Assembly: GCA_002633005.1 (NCBI GenBank)
Contig: NMRA01000447.1
Location: forward strand, 80,237-144,236
Source of the DNA: Phoronis australis
Lineage: Eukaryota > Phoronida > Phoronidae
Direction: 5' to 3'
DNA: 64,000 bases
The position numbers were made by a program, and so were the translations under genes. A model generated the notes under the pieces. It had not been told where the DNA came from and searched no databases. It saw only the letters and a list, made by a program, of their open reading frames with translations. Below, piece by piece: positions 46,901 to 52,700 of this stretch (the stretch's first letter is position 1; every line of letters begins with the position of its first letter).

Positions 46901-46964
46901 TACTGGGACGGTCCCCATTCTTGCCCGAGAGGGAGCCACCCTCAGTGGAGTTAGCCACTGACAT
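7720..46964 (-). CDS. RIMBP2: RIM-binding protein (RIM-BP), complete coding region in 27 exons
   Basis: RIM-BP is a cytosolic scaffold of the presynaptic active zone; its SH3 domains bind proline-rich motifs in RIM and in voltage-gated calcium channel alpha-1 subunits. Joining 27 exons with GT..AG borders gives one uninterrupted frame of 1,911 residues, close to human TSPOAP1 (about 1,857). Order by residue: coiled coil about 25-215 and continuing in pieces to about 730; SH3-I 860-924 ([16 protein letters not shown]); FN3-1 991-1083; FN3-2 1084-1178 ([10 protein letters not shown]); FN3-3 1179-1270 (WLPVT, AGTSNG); acidic and Ser-rich linker to 1608; SH3-II 1611-1673 ([15 protein letters not shown]); SH3-III 1752-1814 (ALYDYDP, APSNF); Lys-rich tail to 1911. 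The start ATG at 46964 has an in-frame TAA nine codons upstream in the same exon. The symbol RIMBP2 is used for the family; an invertebrate gene would be co-orthologous to all vertebrate RIMBPs. Splice choices were made by eye. Confidence 0.95.
8050..11460. repeat. Tandem array, period about 435 bp, three units, in the last RIM-BP intron
   Basis: The landmarks CCACTAGGNGGCNC, CATCC(A/G)AAAACGGG, CATATAAATACATT and CATCCTCTTC recur in the same order. Units begin near 8050, 10620 and 11055. Once the 2,137-bp insertion at 8422-10558 is removed, the first unit is about 438 bp, matching the second. The third unit carries an internal duplication of about 116 bp (11057-11172 and 11174-11280). No coding potential is recognised. 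Confidence 0.75.
8422..10558. mobile_element. 2.1-kb TIR (foldback-like) element inserted in the 435-bp array
   Basis: The left end TATTCACCTCTTTCACGAA and the inverse of the right end TATTCACCTATTTCACGAA match. The inverted similarity continues inward: GATCGAAAACGAGGC at about 8463 and 10492, AGGGATATAC at about 8626 and 10378, CTCGCC/GGGCGA blocks, and TAATAAGCGCCCA near 8830 and 9905. It breaks a tandem-repeat unit cleanly, which defines the insertion. The longest frame inside (minus, 9750-10229) resembles nothing I know, so it is probably non-autonomous. The superfamily is not identified. Confidence 0.7.
11477..11496. repeat. Short perfect palindrome
   Basis: CCCACATAT-AA-ATATGTGGG forms a perfect hairpin. 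A similar GGCCCACAT..ATGTGGGCC hairpin lies at about 9412-9433. Possibly the footprint or end of a small element. Confidence 0.5.
11510..11590. mobile_element. 81-bp mini-MITE flanked by TA
   Basis: The terminal inverted repeats CAGTAAAACTCC..AAATCTGA and the inverse GGAGTTTTACTG are near perfect over about 24 bp. TA dinucleotides lie on both sides (11508-11509 and 11591-11592), as expected for Tc1/mariner-type insertion. It is one of the smallest such structures possible, almost all TIR. Confidence 0.65.
12256..12483 (-). CDS. RIMBP2: RIM-BP exon 26 (SH3-III, second half)
   Basis: 228 nt, phase 0 to 0. Acceptor CCCCACAG, donor GTATGA. Residues 1773-1848 complete the third SH3 domain ([27 protein letters not shown]) and continue into an acidic and Ser-rich stretch. 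The usual VPSNF motif reads APSNF here. Confidence 0.92.
12883..12983 (-). CDS. RIMBP2: RIM-BP exon 25 (SH3-III, first half)
   Basis: 101 nt, phase 1 to 0, residues 1739-1772, with [15 protein letters not shown] at the start of SH3-III. The acceptor is TTTACCAG just after 12983. A nearby AG (TATG... start) would give an immediate stop. The donor is GTAAGT. Confidence 0.88.
15634..15860. repeat. 28-bp minisatellite of hairpin units (about 8 copies)
   Basis: The unit ATAACTTGTACCACGACTAT plus ACAAGTTT repeats about eight times. Inside each unit ACTTGTA pairs with TACAAGT around a CCACGAC loop. Copy 2 changes both arms (CTTGCA/TGCAAG), which keeps pairing. Copy 3 changes only one arm, which on the minus (transcribed) strand leaves a G-U pair. 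It lies in the intron between exons 24 and 25, about 100 bp from exon 24. Confidence 0.9.
15967..16252 (-). CDS. RIMBP2: RIM-BP exon 24 (SH3-II, second half)
   Basis: 286 nt, phase 0 to 1. Residues 1644-1738 begin [14 protein letters not shown] and [11 protein letters not shown], completing SH3-II, then a Ser/Thr/Leu-rich linker. Of two possible donors, CCTG|GTAGGT (end 15967) keeps frame with exon 25. The one at 15948 (GTAAGT) does not, unless an extra exon exists. Confidence 0.88.
16631..17067 (-). CDS. RIMBP2: RIM-BP exon 23 (acidic linker and SH3-II, first half)
   Basis: 437 nt, phase 1 to 0, residues 1498-1643. It holds a Glu/Ser/Asp-rich linker with a [13 protein letters not shown] segment, then the SH3-II start [23 protein letters not shown], almost the same as in vertebrate RIM-BPs. 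Donor GTAAGA. Confidence 0.94.
17435..17632. repeat. 99-bp direct duplication
   Basis: Two nearly identical copies start at 17435 and 17534 (TGCACCCAATCTG... to ...ATGTATTTTT), differing by about one A in a homopolymer. Recent tandem duplication in the intron between exons 22 and 23. Confidence 0.9.
18325..18613 (-). CDS. RIMBP2: RIM-BP exon 22 (linker)
   Basis: 289 nt, phase 0 to 1, residues 1402-1497. Low-complexity Ser/Pro/Gln-rich linker with no domain (for example [15 protein letters not shown]). Acceptor TTTTTTAG, donor GTATTA. It is supported by frame continuity on both sides. Confidence 0.82.
19400..19640. repeat. Dispersed repeat family A, copy 1
   Basis: Similar along its length to 31660-31890 in the same orientation: CAATAAAATnG, GTTGAAC.TTTGG.GGAGTTT, a GTAAGTT..GTGATTT block, and later a GTTTTGTG-like end. 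Both copies are intronic. The family is not recognised. Confidence 0.55.
19779..19904 (-). CDS. RIMBP2: RIM-BP exon 21 (acidic SDI motif)
   Basis: 126 nt, phase 0 to 0, residues 1360-1401. [20 protein letters not shown] resembles the SDLSDIQEEEEE stretch of human TSPOAP1. Acceptor GTTGTAG, donor GTGAGA. Confidence 0.88.
20290..20525 (-). repeat. Dispersed repeat family B, copy 1 (inverted)
   Basis: Read on the minus strand it begins TTCAAGATGAAATCTC and continues through GCAACTTTT, AAGTCCTATTTTGAT, CATGCAAACGTGG and GTTGGAGAACA. It shares these landmarks with 23290-23530 and 53795-53960. Confidence 0.7.
20984..21163 (-). CDS. RIMBP2: RIM-BP exon 20 (linker)
   Basis: 180 nt, phase 0 to 0, residues 1300-1359. 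Polar linker ending [18 protein letters not shown]. No domain. Good acceptor (TTGCTTCCAG) and donor (GTAAGT). Confidence 0.83.
21766..21950 (-). CDS. RIMBP2: RIM-BP exon 19 (FN3-3, second half)
   Basis: 185 nt, phase 1 to 0, residues 1238-1299. [21 protein letters not shown] matches the end of the third FN3 domain of RIM-BPs (VVVRTMSPHGES in human). Acceptor TTTCAG, donor GTAATT. Confidence 0.92.
22435..22611 (-). CDS. RIMBP2: RIM-BP exon 18 (FN3-3, first half)
   Basis: 177 nt, phase 1 to 1, residues 1179-1237. [20 protein letters not shown] and [17 protein letters not shown] are hallmark RIM-BP FN3-3 motifs. Acceptor TTCTTCACAG, donor GTATGG. Confidence 0.95.
23290..23530 (+). repeat. Dispersed repeat family B, copy 2
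   Basis: Begins ATTCAAGATGAAATCTC and shares ordered blocks with the copies at 20290 and 53795: GCAACTTTTCTATAAAAGTC, AAGTCCTATTTTTGAT, TTTTGGAGAACAGTG and TATCTGAAAGTTTCATA. Confidence 0.7.
23669..23791 (-). CDS. RIMBP2: RIM-BP exon 17 (FN3-2, second half)
   Basis: 123 nt, phase 1 to 1, residues 1138-1178. [17 protein letters not shown] followed by [12 protein letters not shown] closes FN3-2. Acceptor TTATTGTAG, donor GTAAGA. Confidence 0.92.
24390..24551 (-). CDS. RIMBP2: RIM-BP exon 16 (FN3-2, first half)
   Basis: 162 nt, phase 1 to 1, residues 1084-1137. [20 protein letters not shown] matches human LTATSAEITWVPGNSN almost residue by residue, then [15 protein letters not shown]. Donor GTGAGT. 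Confidence 0.95.
25309..25587 (-). CDS. RIMBP2: RIM-BP exon 15 (FN3-1)
   Basis: 279 nt, phase 1 to 1, residues 991-1083. A complete FN3 domain in a single exon: [31 protein letters not shown] and [14 protein letters not shown]. Acceptor CTTACAG, donor GTATAG. Confidence 0.94.
26345..26413 (-). CDS. RIMBP2: RIM-BP exon 14 (small linker)
   Basis: 69 nt, phase 1 to 1, residues 968-990, [18 protein letters not shown]. It is supported by good splice sites (CTTGCTGCAG, GTGAGT) and perfect phase agreement. Being symmetric it could be skipped without a frameshift. Confidence 0.82.
26937..27118. repeat. Long palindrome, 86-bp arms and 10-bp loop
   Basis: The arms 26937-27022 and 27033-27118 are inverted copies with only a few mismatches. 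The 10-base spacer is CAAACACTGT. Such a structure forms a strong hairpin in DNA or in the pre-mRNA. No target duplication was seen. Probably a foldback MITE. Confidence 0.9.
27527..27728 (-). CDS. RIMBP2: RIM-BP exon 13 (SH3-I, second half)
   Basis: 202 nt, phase 0 to 1, residues 901-967. [20 protein letters not shown] completes SH3-I (VPSTF in place of the common VPSNF), followed by an acidic Ser-rich linker. Confidence 0.93.
27861..28022. repeat. 32-bp minisatellite (5 copies)
   Basis: The unit ATTATTTTCTGTATGACACA plus TTCTTTCATACC repeats five times, with one C-to-T variant in copy 4. It lies in the intron between exons 12 and 13. Confidence 0.92.
28837..29051 (-). CDS. RIMBP2: RIM-BP exon 12 (SH3-I, first half)
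   Basis: 215 nt, phase 1 to 0, residues 829-900. Ser/Lys-rich lead, then [20 protein letters not shown] and [19 protein letters not shown], closely matching human RIM-BP SH3-I ([22 protein letters not shown]). Donor GTGTGT. Confidence 0.95.
29597..30179 (-). CDS. RIMBP2: RIM-BP exon 11 (coiled coil and GVQT-type repeats)
   Basis: 583 nt, phase 0 to 1, residues 635-829. A long helical Glu/Lys-rich stretch ([20 protein letters not shown]) is followed by a non-helical part with three loose repeats containing LQT/GVQA/GVQT and SPVD.VE motifs. The donor GTATTA leaves one base that joins exon 12 in frame. Part of this exon is repeated at 30416-30697 by what looks like an assembly duplication. Confidence 0.9.
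29898..30932. repeat. 517-bp direct duplication across a single N (likely unmerged alleles)
   Basis: 29898-30414 and 30416-30932 are the same length and differ at six or so single bases (about 1.2%). They are joined by one N at 30415. The second copy stops mid-exon exactly at the N. This is the pattern left when two overlapping contigs from different haplotypes are placed end to end. Confidence 0.9.
30416..30697 (-). pseudogene. RIMBP2: Partial second copy of exon 11 (probable assembly artefact)
   Basis: It encodes the same first part as exon 11 ([20 protein letters not shown]) with a changed residue or two, and ends at the N with no donor. Do not count it as a separate exon unless reads confirm it. 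Confidence 0.85.
31660..31890. repeat. Dispersed repeat family A, copy 2
   Basis: Relative of 19400-19640 (same strand). It is preceded at 31575-31615 by a GGGCAAGT..GGGCGAGTGC segment like those in the 2.1-kb TIR element. Confidence 0.5.
32713..33172. repeat. 45-bp minisatellite (about 10 copies)
   Basis: The unit CTGGCGCCACCTGTCCATTG plus CAACACATATCTCCCCATCCCACAG repeats about ten times, with small changes that increase toward the edges. Because 45 is a multiple of 3, stop-free units give long open frames in several frames of both strands. These are a by-product of the period, not evidence of a gene. It is intronic. Confidence 0.92.
33594..33752 (-). CDS. RIMBP2: RIM-BP exon 10 (Ser-rich segment)
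   Basis: 159 nt, phase 0 to 0, residues 582-634. [20 protein letters not shown] followed by [15 protein letters not shown]. Acceptor AAGTACAG is weak in pyrimidines; donor GTAAGT is strong. The frame is open and fits both neighbours. I did not match it to a known domain, so it is a bit less sure than the others. Confidence 0.72.
36559..36714 (-). CDS. RIMBP2: RIM-BP exon 9 (coiled coil)
   Basis: 156 nt, phase 0 to 0, residues 530-581. Helical, charged: [20 protein letters not shown] and [14 protein letters not shown]. Acceptor GCCCATAG, donor GTATGT. Confidence 0.88.
37130..37420. repeat. Possible distant member of dispersed family B, with a (CACAT)n tract
   Basis: TTTAGAAGACTG..TTTTTATCTTGAACA near 37360-37390 resembles the end of the family B copy at 20290-20525 in the same orientation. 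A CACATCACATCACAT tract lies at about 37173-37192. The rest is too diverged to align by eye. Confidence 0.35.
37718..38200. mobile_element. 483-bp TIR element (hAT-like MITE)
   Basis: It starts CAGGGCTTGGAAT and ends ATTCCAAGCCCTG, with further inverted similarity (GCGGAAAT blocks). AATTTA flanks both sides (37712-37717 and 38201-38206), a 6-bp visible duplication that may be a degraded 8-bp hAT site. Two short open frames inside match nothing I know. It lies 150 bp from exon 8. Confidence 0.75.
38352..38474 (-). CDS. RIMBP2: RIM-BP exon 8 (coiled coil)
   Basis: 123 nt, phase 0 to 0, residues 489-529. [20 protein letters not shown] is a typical heptad stretch. Acceptor TTATTCAG, donor GTAAGT. 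Confidence 0.88.
38724..40124. mobile_element. 1.4-kb TIR element with GCGTGA-rich ends
   Basis: Left end TGTACAGTACAGGCACTGAA and the inverse of the right end TGTACAGTACAGCCACTGAA match, followed by inverted CTCTCCGGTC/CCGGAC blocks. Both subterminal regions (38790-38890 and 39890-40090) are full of GCGTGA/CGTGAG copies, like the transposase-binding repeats of some DNA transposons. The interior holds a fragment of the 49459 MITE family (38930-39055). The right end is only 38 bp from exon 7. Confidence 0.7.
40163..40222 (-). CDS. RIMBP2: RIM-BP exon 7 (coiled coil, 60 nt)
   Basis: Phase 0 to 0, residues 469-488, [20 protein letters not shown]. Acceptor TTGTTTTAG, donor GTTAGA (not the common GTAAG/GTGAG). 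Frame continuity supports it. Confidence 0.83.
41162..41275 (-). CDS. RIMBP2: RIM-BP exon 6 (coiled coil)
   Basis: 114 nt, phase 0 to 0, residues 431-468, [20 protein letters not shown]. The acceptor CCATCAG is followed by CAGCAA, so a NAGNAG-type choice could add or drop one Gln. Confidence 0.86.
41996..42109 (-). CDS. RIMBP2: RIM-BP exon 5 (coiled coil)
   Basis: 114 nt, phase 0 to 0, residues 393-430, [20 protein letters not shown] followed by LECNLV. Acceptor ACATTTTAG, donor GTAAGT. Confidence 0.86.
43059..43244 (-). CDS. RIMBP2: RIM-BP exon 4 (coiled coil, ARQRAKDL motif)
   Basis: 186 nt, phase 0 to 0, residues 331-392. [30 protein letters not shown] closely follows human TSPOAP1 (KALARQRARDLSE..KQIAALQREC). 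Acceptor CTCTTTGCAG, donor GTGAGG. Confidence 0.94.
43295..43684. repeat. 65-bp minisatellite (6 copies)
   Basis: Unit starts lie every 65 bases from 43295 to 43620 (TTCACCATTACCATCAGTGT ... TTTACAGAATC). The copies are almost identical, with one variable base near the unit end. It lies 50 bp from exon 4 on its acceptor side. Confidence 0.95.
43759..43990 (+). mobile_element. tRNA-derived SINE, copy 2
   Basis: A box TGGCCTAGTGG (43769-43779) and B box GGTTCGAGCCC (43813-43823), then the same tail as the SINE at 5791 (CACTGCTAGACCC, TTTAGCTCC, TAATAAAG, GTGTATAAGACC). Antisense in the intron between exons 3 and 4. Confidence 0.75.
44006..44137 (-). CDS. RIMBP2: RIM-BP exon 3 (coiled coil, [15 protein letters not shown])
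   Basis: 132 nt, phase 0 to 0, residues 287-330. [20 protein letters not shown] aligns with human TSPOAP1 VRRLKRKNAELAVIAKRLEE, strong proof that the N-terminal exons belong to the same gene. Donor GTACAC. Confidence 0.95.
44738..44857 (-). CDS. RIMBP2: RIM-BP exon 2 (copy a)
   Basis: 120 nt, phase 0 to 0, residues 247-286, ending [15 protein letters not shown], similar in position to the LGELRQRC..LKEENQ region of human TSPOAP1. Acceptor CTACTTTCAG, donor GTACGT. The copy at 45438 is equivalent. Confidence 0.88.
45438..45557 (-). pseudogene. RIMBP2: RIM-BP exon 2 (copy b, probable allelic duplicate)
   Basis: Same 40 residues as copy a, at an offset of exactly 700. It would be spliceable, but the duplication extends far into the introns and ends at an N, so a second in-frame exon in the real genome is unlikely. 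Confidence 0.85.
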
Positions 46965-47012
46965 GTTGCAGTGTGTATGTGTGGCTTTTTAAGAATTTCT
47001 TCCTAACATAGC
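46227..47012 (-). CDS. RIMBP2: RIM-BP exon 1 (first coding exon, coiled coil)
   Basis: CDS 46964-46227 (246 codons), with 5'UTR 46965-47012 preceded by an acceptor (ATATTGCAG). An in-frame TAA lies nine codons before the ATG. The protein is almost wholly helical and charged ([40 protein letters not shown]) and ends with a Ser-rich part. Donor GTAATT. Its link to exon 2 rests on phase, spacing and lack of any promoter or poly(A) signal between. Confidence 0.88.
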
Positions 47013-48806
47013 CTGCAATATAGAACACGGATATTATTCATTCTGGCCTCATCCAAAGAAGACGCTAAAATCACAAATGCGCAAAGTTTGTCTTCAGTTT
47101 TTATCAGCGATCAAACACATGCAAGGCAAAAATCTCATATCTAGCATAGTGCAAAAGTTTTTGCACATTCAAAAATTCATGGTTGGCGAGGAGAAATTAG
47201 AAACAAAACACTGGGTTTCTTTGACAAGCATGAATCGAGATTGACAGATCTGAGTTGAACTTATAACTTAAACCGTTCTCAAAGTAACAGTCTTACCATC
47301 ACCCTACCAAGTTCCATAACAAGCATCCACAGTAAAACTAACAAGGGAATCAAAAATACATCACGACTCGATTTTCATATTTATCATACTTTTCTGTTGA
47401 CATTCCGTTAGATAAACTTGCTATCAACCTAGTTTTGATAAAAGTTGATTTAGAACAGTTACGACCTTGGCCTTGACTTGTTCATCACTCAAACAATAGT
47501 TGATTTCTATACAGAACTGATAGCTCTAGTGGCTTAAGAGCTTAAGACCATGCTCCGCACTTGAAATGACCGCCGTGACAAGCCAACGTGTTCAGCATGG
47601 TCTCAAGCAATGACAAACCACCAGTTCTTTACAAGCCCGGAGACCAGCTGTAAGTAGTCTACATCAAAAGTAAGTTTCATTATAACAGAATGTGGGTCTG
47701 TAACAGCTTTGTTCACAAACACGAATGAACATAAGTTTGAAGATTTCTGCCAGACTTATGTTCATTAAGTCACGTGATATGGCCAACAGGTGGCGTTCAG
47801 GTCAGACTTAAACATATCTGTGATCTATACTTCCACACTGGTTTAAGACTTACATAACTTTAATGTTTCCTTTATTCTAGGAACCTAGGAAAATAACTTC
47901 AAACAAGGTGAATGGCCCTTATCTAGATACCATCCGCAAGCCTACTAGTATTGTTTTCTTAACATTCTGTTATCTAATAGACGTTATATGAAGACTCAAA
48001 GTCAAACAATCTCAGGGCTCAATGCTCAGCATAATGTCAACTCACTAAATGTGACCGGGCTAAGTTCCCAGCTTGCCAAAACAAGAAAACCCCGTGTGGG
48101 GATTCCTAGCCTCTATAAACTACACATAGTCAGCAAGAACCGAAAATGAAACGCTGATCTCAGCAAATGTCTGCCAAAGCACCAGAGAGCGTTTTTTTAC
48201 TTAAACATAAAATAACGATTGTCACAAATTCTCGGTAACGATCGAATTCCCCCCTTTTGTCCCCAATATCACGCACAGGGTGACCGCTTTTAAGGAGCAG
48301 ATGATCAACACATGTTACCTGTGCACTACTCATAATGGGCCCTTCTGATTTTGGTCAAATGAATCCAACTTCTGTCAGTTTACTTCCTGTAACGTTTTGA
48401 GTGATCCAATGTGTGCATGGCAACATGGTGGTAACCTATGATTTTTATCAGGTAACCAAACAAAATCTGAGGTTGCATTGGTGATCTGCACGTCAAGCCC
48501 TGAATCTAATAAATGTCACTTAGAAACAAGGATGAAACACAAATTGTAATATCTCAAGGGGAATCTTTGCTTATTTTCTGCCTGCGCAAGAACAGTCAAG
48601 GAGACTGGTTGCACCTCGACACCATTCCCAGTAAAGTTTGAATAAAGACAACAACTTTTCTTACAATTTTCATTTCCAGTTAGTAGGTTAGTTGTGAGAG
48701 AGAAGCTGATTTCATTAACAAATTTGAGATTAAATATTATGCCGTTTCAGAGTTCGAAAGTGACAATGAACATTTACACCAATCTTACATCTAAAGCAAT
48801 ACATAC
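47013..48806 (-). other. RIMBP2: Intron in the RIM-BP 5'UTR
   Basis: AT-rich, no coding region or repeat recognised. TCACGTGA occurs at about 47774. Confidence 0.6.
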
Positions 48807-48866
48807 CTCATGTTAGCACCACCTGTAGCCATGCCACAGGCTGGCTTGGGTTCCACGTCAACCAAA
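48807..48866 (-). other. RIMBP2: RIM-BP 5'UTR exon with upstream ORF
   Basis: 60 nt between a good acceptor (CTTTTGCAG) and donor (GTATGT). Its ATG begins an 11-codon ORF (MATGGANMRLC) that crosses into the next exon and ends TAG, 5' of the true start. The true ATG is 39 or so nucleotides further on. That it is used is inferred from splice-site quality. Confidence 0.6.
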
Positions 48867-49458
48867 CTGCAAAAGCAAAAAGCATAGATTCTTTAACTTA
48901 ATGAGTACTAATCATTAAAAGAATGACAATCAAATTAAACATAGTAAAATGTTAGGCTTTCATATCATAATTTGTCACCATGGAGTAGTTTTCAAAATAC
49001 CAAAATAAACAAGGCAGACGTCGACAGCACTCTGCCAGACACACATCTTGTCAGAATAATTTGACACTTTTATCAAACTTTCGTTGCAATAAAGTATTGT
49101 TTTCATCAAAGTTTTGTCAGAGTTTATCGAGATGTTAATGTGAATATTACGGTAGTAGTCACCATTTATCAATGAACTTTCACAGATGTCGCAATTTCGT
49201 CAACATGCGTGGAGCATAACCTATTGAGATTTTGTTAAGATTTCGCAGGAATTGATTCTAGACAAAAAGAAATTACGGCTTTGGACAACAACCCGCCTCC
49301 TTCACCAATGCTTCACGAACTGATCAACAGATGGCACTAGCAGCCTGCGATGATGTAGTTTATGCCCAGTCAGAATGTAGACTGCAGCTTATACTGACGC
49401 TAGGCTGAGGTCCTTAAAGCTCTTATGATCCCACTTCATGTAAAAAATCTTTTGATTG

Positions 49459-49752
49459 GGGGGTCTGTTTCATGAAAATAGACTTGAGACGTACAACAGA
49501 AATTTGGTTTTATGCACCCACTTCACAATTGTTGAAAAATGTTTTAGCCAAGCAATTTATGAGTGCATCACAGTCTAGAAATACTGGTATTTACATAAAT
49601 TATCTTCCTAACTTGCAACTATGAGTATATGCTCAGGAACATTGTACTTTTGTTCAAGTGAGATTTAATTACTTTTTCAGAGACAGCTGTGTGGAGCATA
49701 AGACCAGATTTCTGACTTCAATCTTGAGTCACTTTTCATAAAACGGACCCCC
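49459..49752. mobile_element. 294-bp MITE with GGGGGTCYGTTTYATGAAA ends
   Basis: Left end GGGGGTCTGTTTCATGAAAA and inverse right end GGGGGTCCGTTTTATGAAAA agree over about 30 bp, including the GACTTGAG/GACTCAAG block. A right-half relative lies at about 38930-39055. No target duplication is obvious. Confidence 0.75.
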
Positions 49753-52700
49753 AGTCATCAGACCAGGCTTGATAGTTTGAGTCGCATCATGCAGTCGGCT
49801 AAATCACAATCAAGGTCTATATTCGAGAGTTGACTGTGTTACAGTCTAAAATAAATTGTTTTGGTCACTTACCAAATGCCAACTGAATCTCATATCCAAA
49901 GTTATTTAGTTGTGCAAATTAAAAAAAGAATCATCAAAATCGGACAATGTTTGAGAAATTTACGTATGTTTTTGTCTATGAATTTCATGCATTTTAGCGT
50001 TACGAGTGGCCATTTTAAAAATTACAATTTTCAACTGTCAACATTAGAAATGAAATTTGTTTTATTAAGTAAGCAACTGCTTTGATATGACTGGGAATAA
50101 CTAGTCACTTTCAGAATCACTTAGACGAAGTTGTGCTTAATCATTGAGAAATGGTAAGGTTCATCATAAAACAGGCACTCGTTACGAAATTTGTAAATTC
50201 TGTGTTTCTAACCCTCACCTACTGTAAAGAAGGTTAAAAACTAAAGTTCACACTCTGTAATAAAAAGAACTGCAGAATATGTTAGCCTAGGCAACACAGC
50301 AAATTATTCAATATCTAAACATACCAAAAGTTTGGATATTGACTGGGTTCTGTGTTGAAAACTAGGCACATAGCACCAATAAAGTGTTTGAAAAATGTAG
50401 TTACCTGTCATTTTCTTTTTGTACGAATCATATTGCAAGAGAAGAAGTTCTCATTATACTGTGTTAAGATATGCAATGTATCATCATCAAGAACAACTTG
50501 ATCAGCACAGTAATAACTTTTTTTTACTTTAGTATGTAATACTTCTTCAATTTGATCAAGAATTTATGAAATTAACAGCTACCTTATGAATTTTAGCATG
50601 ATAGAAGTGGGCTGTGACCACAAGTTGTAATGTACGTACCCTTCTATACAACTACGATGCATTAGGCCATAAATTGTATTTGGTGGTTGTTGTGCAAAAA
50701 TATTTTATATTACAAACCTGGAATGATGGTACTTTAAAATAACCCAGTTTTTACAGTTATATGACAATCTTCGTTTTTCACCAAAAGTGGCCACCGAATA
50801 TGCACCATGATTGTGATTTGCCCGAGTAGCAAACTGTCACAAGTTCCCAAGCCCCGAAATCCATTCATATTTGAGTACGGAGCAAGATGAGACCCTTTTT
50901 AAGTAGTAAGAAACTTAAATCGAAAAAAAATTCTGATAGACAGGTTACAACATTTTTTAAAAACAACACCTGACCTTGAACGTCTGTCCACCACACTCAT
51001 TTCAAATTCAATGTTGACTAAGTGCCATGAATAAAATTTGGCAACGATGAGAAGTATTCACCAATAGATATATTGTGTACACTTACTTAATATGTGTGCT
51101 GAAAATGCAAGATTGGAAACAAACACAGAGATCATCTTTAATACGGTATTGAAAAGCCAGCTGTCATTGAATGCTGTAGGTAATTAGCTGCCTTTCACAT
51201 ATGGATACCAAGTATTGCCAGGCAATTGGTAACAGTTCAACACAAGGTGTTCCACATGTATATATTCAAATAATAATCAATAGAAACATTGCTGCATCAC
51301 CTGAGACAAAACCATAACATACACTGGTAACAACACCCATAATTGTGAATGATCCCTATTCCCAAATACTAGAATGTGCATCACGTTGGATGACTGCAAC
51401 CCAAATAATTCTTGTTCTTAAGTTGATAAATTAAACATTGTCAAATATTTCTTCTGGAATATACAAAATCAGAACAACTTACACTGTATGGGTTAAAACA
51501 ACATATTTACAAAATAATGAAGTGTATTACATTTCCATTCTGACTCCCAATGCTTGTATACCTTTCTAAGTAAGCATATGGAATATAATGCACAATATTA
51601 CATATGGAACAGTCATCAGTGAGTAGTTATGTTCTATGTCATAATAAAATGTGAGTGATTAAGGAACAAAACACATTAGAATAGAAAGCTTTTGAGTTTG
51701 TGACAGAGTGCAACTAGGTATGAATTCCACAGGTTTACTAAAGCTTTACACAACACTACAGGTTAAGAGTCAATAAAGGCTATACAAATGCTAAAAGCTT
51801 TGAATTCAAAATCACTTGTCCTATTTCCAAGGTGCAATTCAGAAATCCAATAATAAACTTACATTACCAGGTCACAAAGGAAAATGAGCATGATTGTAGA
51901 CACCCTAGCCCTAAAATGTTGATCTGGGCACCCTAATTGTAAATAATGTATAGGCCAGACTCCAAGTAATCATCATCTAAACTGTGGCTATATGTAATAT
52001 CATAATAAAAAAATCATAATTATCGAATGAAAGATTTCAATTTGGCACGCTTATTTCATAACTTAAAGCACTATAAAACTGTATTCTGTTCAAGAAGCAA
52101 ACTTTTGATTTAGACCACTTGCTAGAATTAAGTAGGTCATGATTTCTGGGTTTGCAGTCAGTTTATTTATTGAGAACATGCCTTGAAATGACCTAAAATT
52201 TTACAAACCGAACAGAGACAAATTTCATAATGGTAAGTGGTCTGCGTATATAAAAGTTGTTTTTTTGTGTTGGAAGGTGGCTTCACAGCAGCTTTAAATT
52301 AAAAGCCTGGACACTATTCTGAATGACATTCTGCCGTCAGTTAAAACTAACACTTATGATTTCAAAATGGTAGGCTCAAGATAATAAATACTGGAGATAA
52401 CAATGCCCTGCGTGACCTAGGTTTGGAAACCCGCAAAATTTTTGTCTCTGCCAAAGAATTTCAGATCACACATTCTTGGGTTTTTGCCCAGTTTATCAAA
52501 TTATCACACTATGTGAGTTGCAGCTAACAGCACAGCAGTAATGCTTTGTTGGCTTGGAAGGATGAATAGAGTAATACAACCAAGAAAAACTTGCGAACAA
52601 TCAGACAACAACAAATAACATGTGAAACTCCAGTGGCAAGAAAACGAGTCACCAAATGTGCCTGACAGATGTTAATGGTATTGTGGGTAAATACGGAGAG

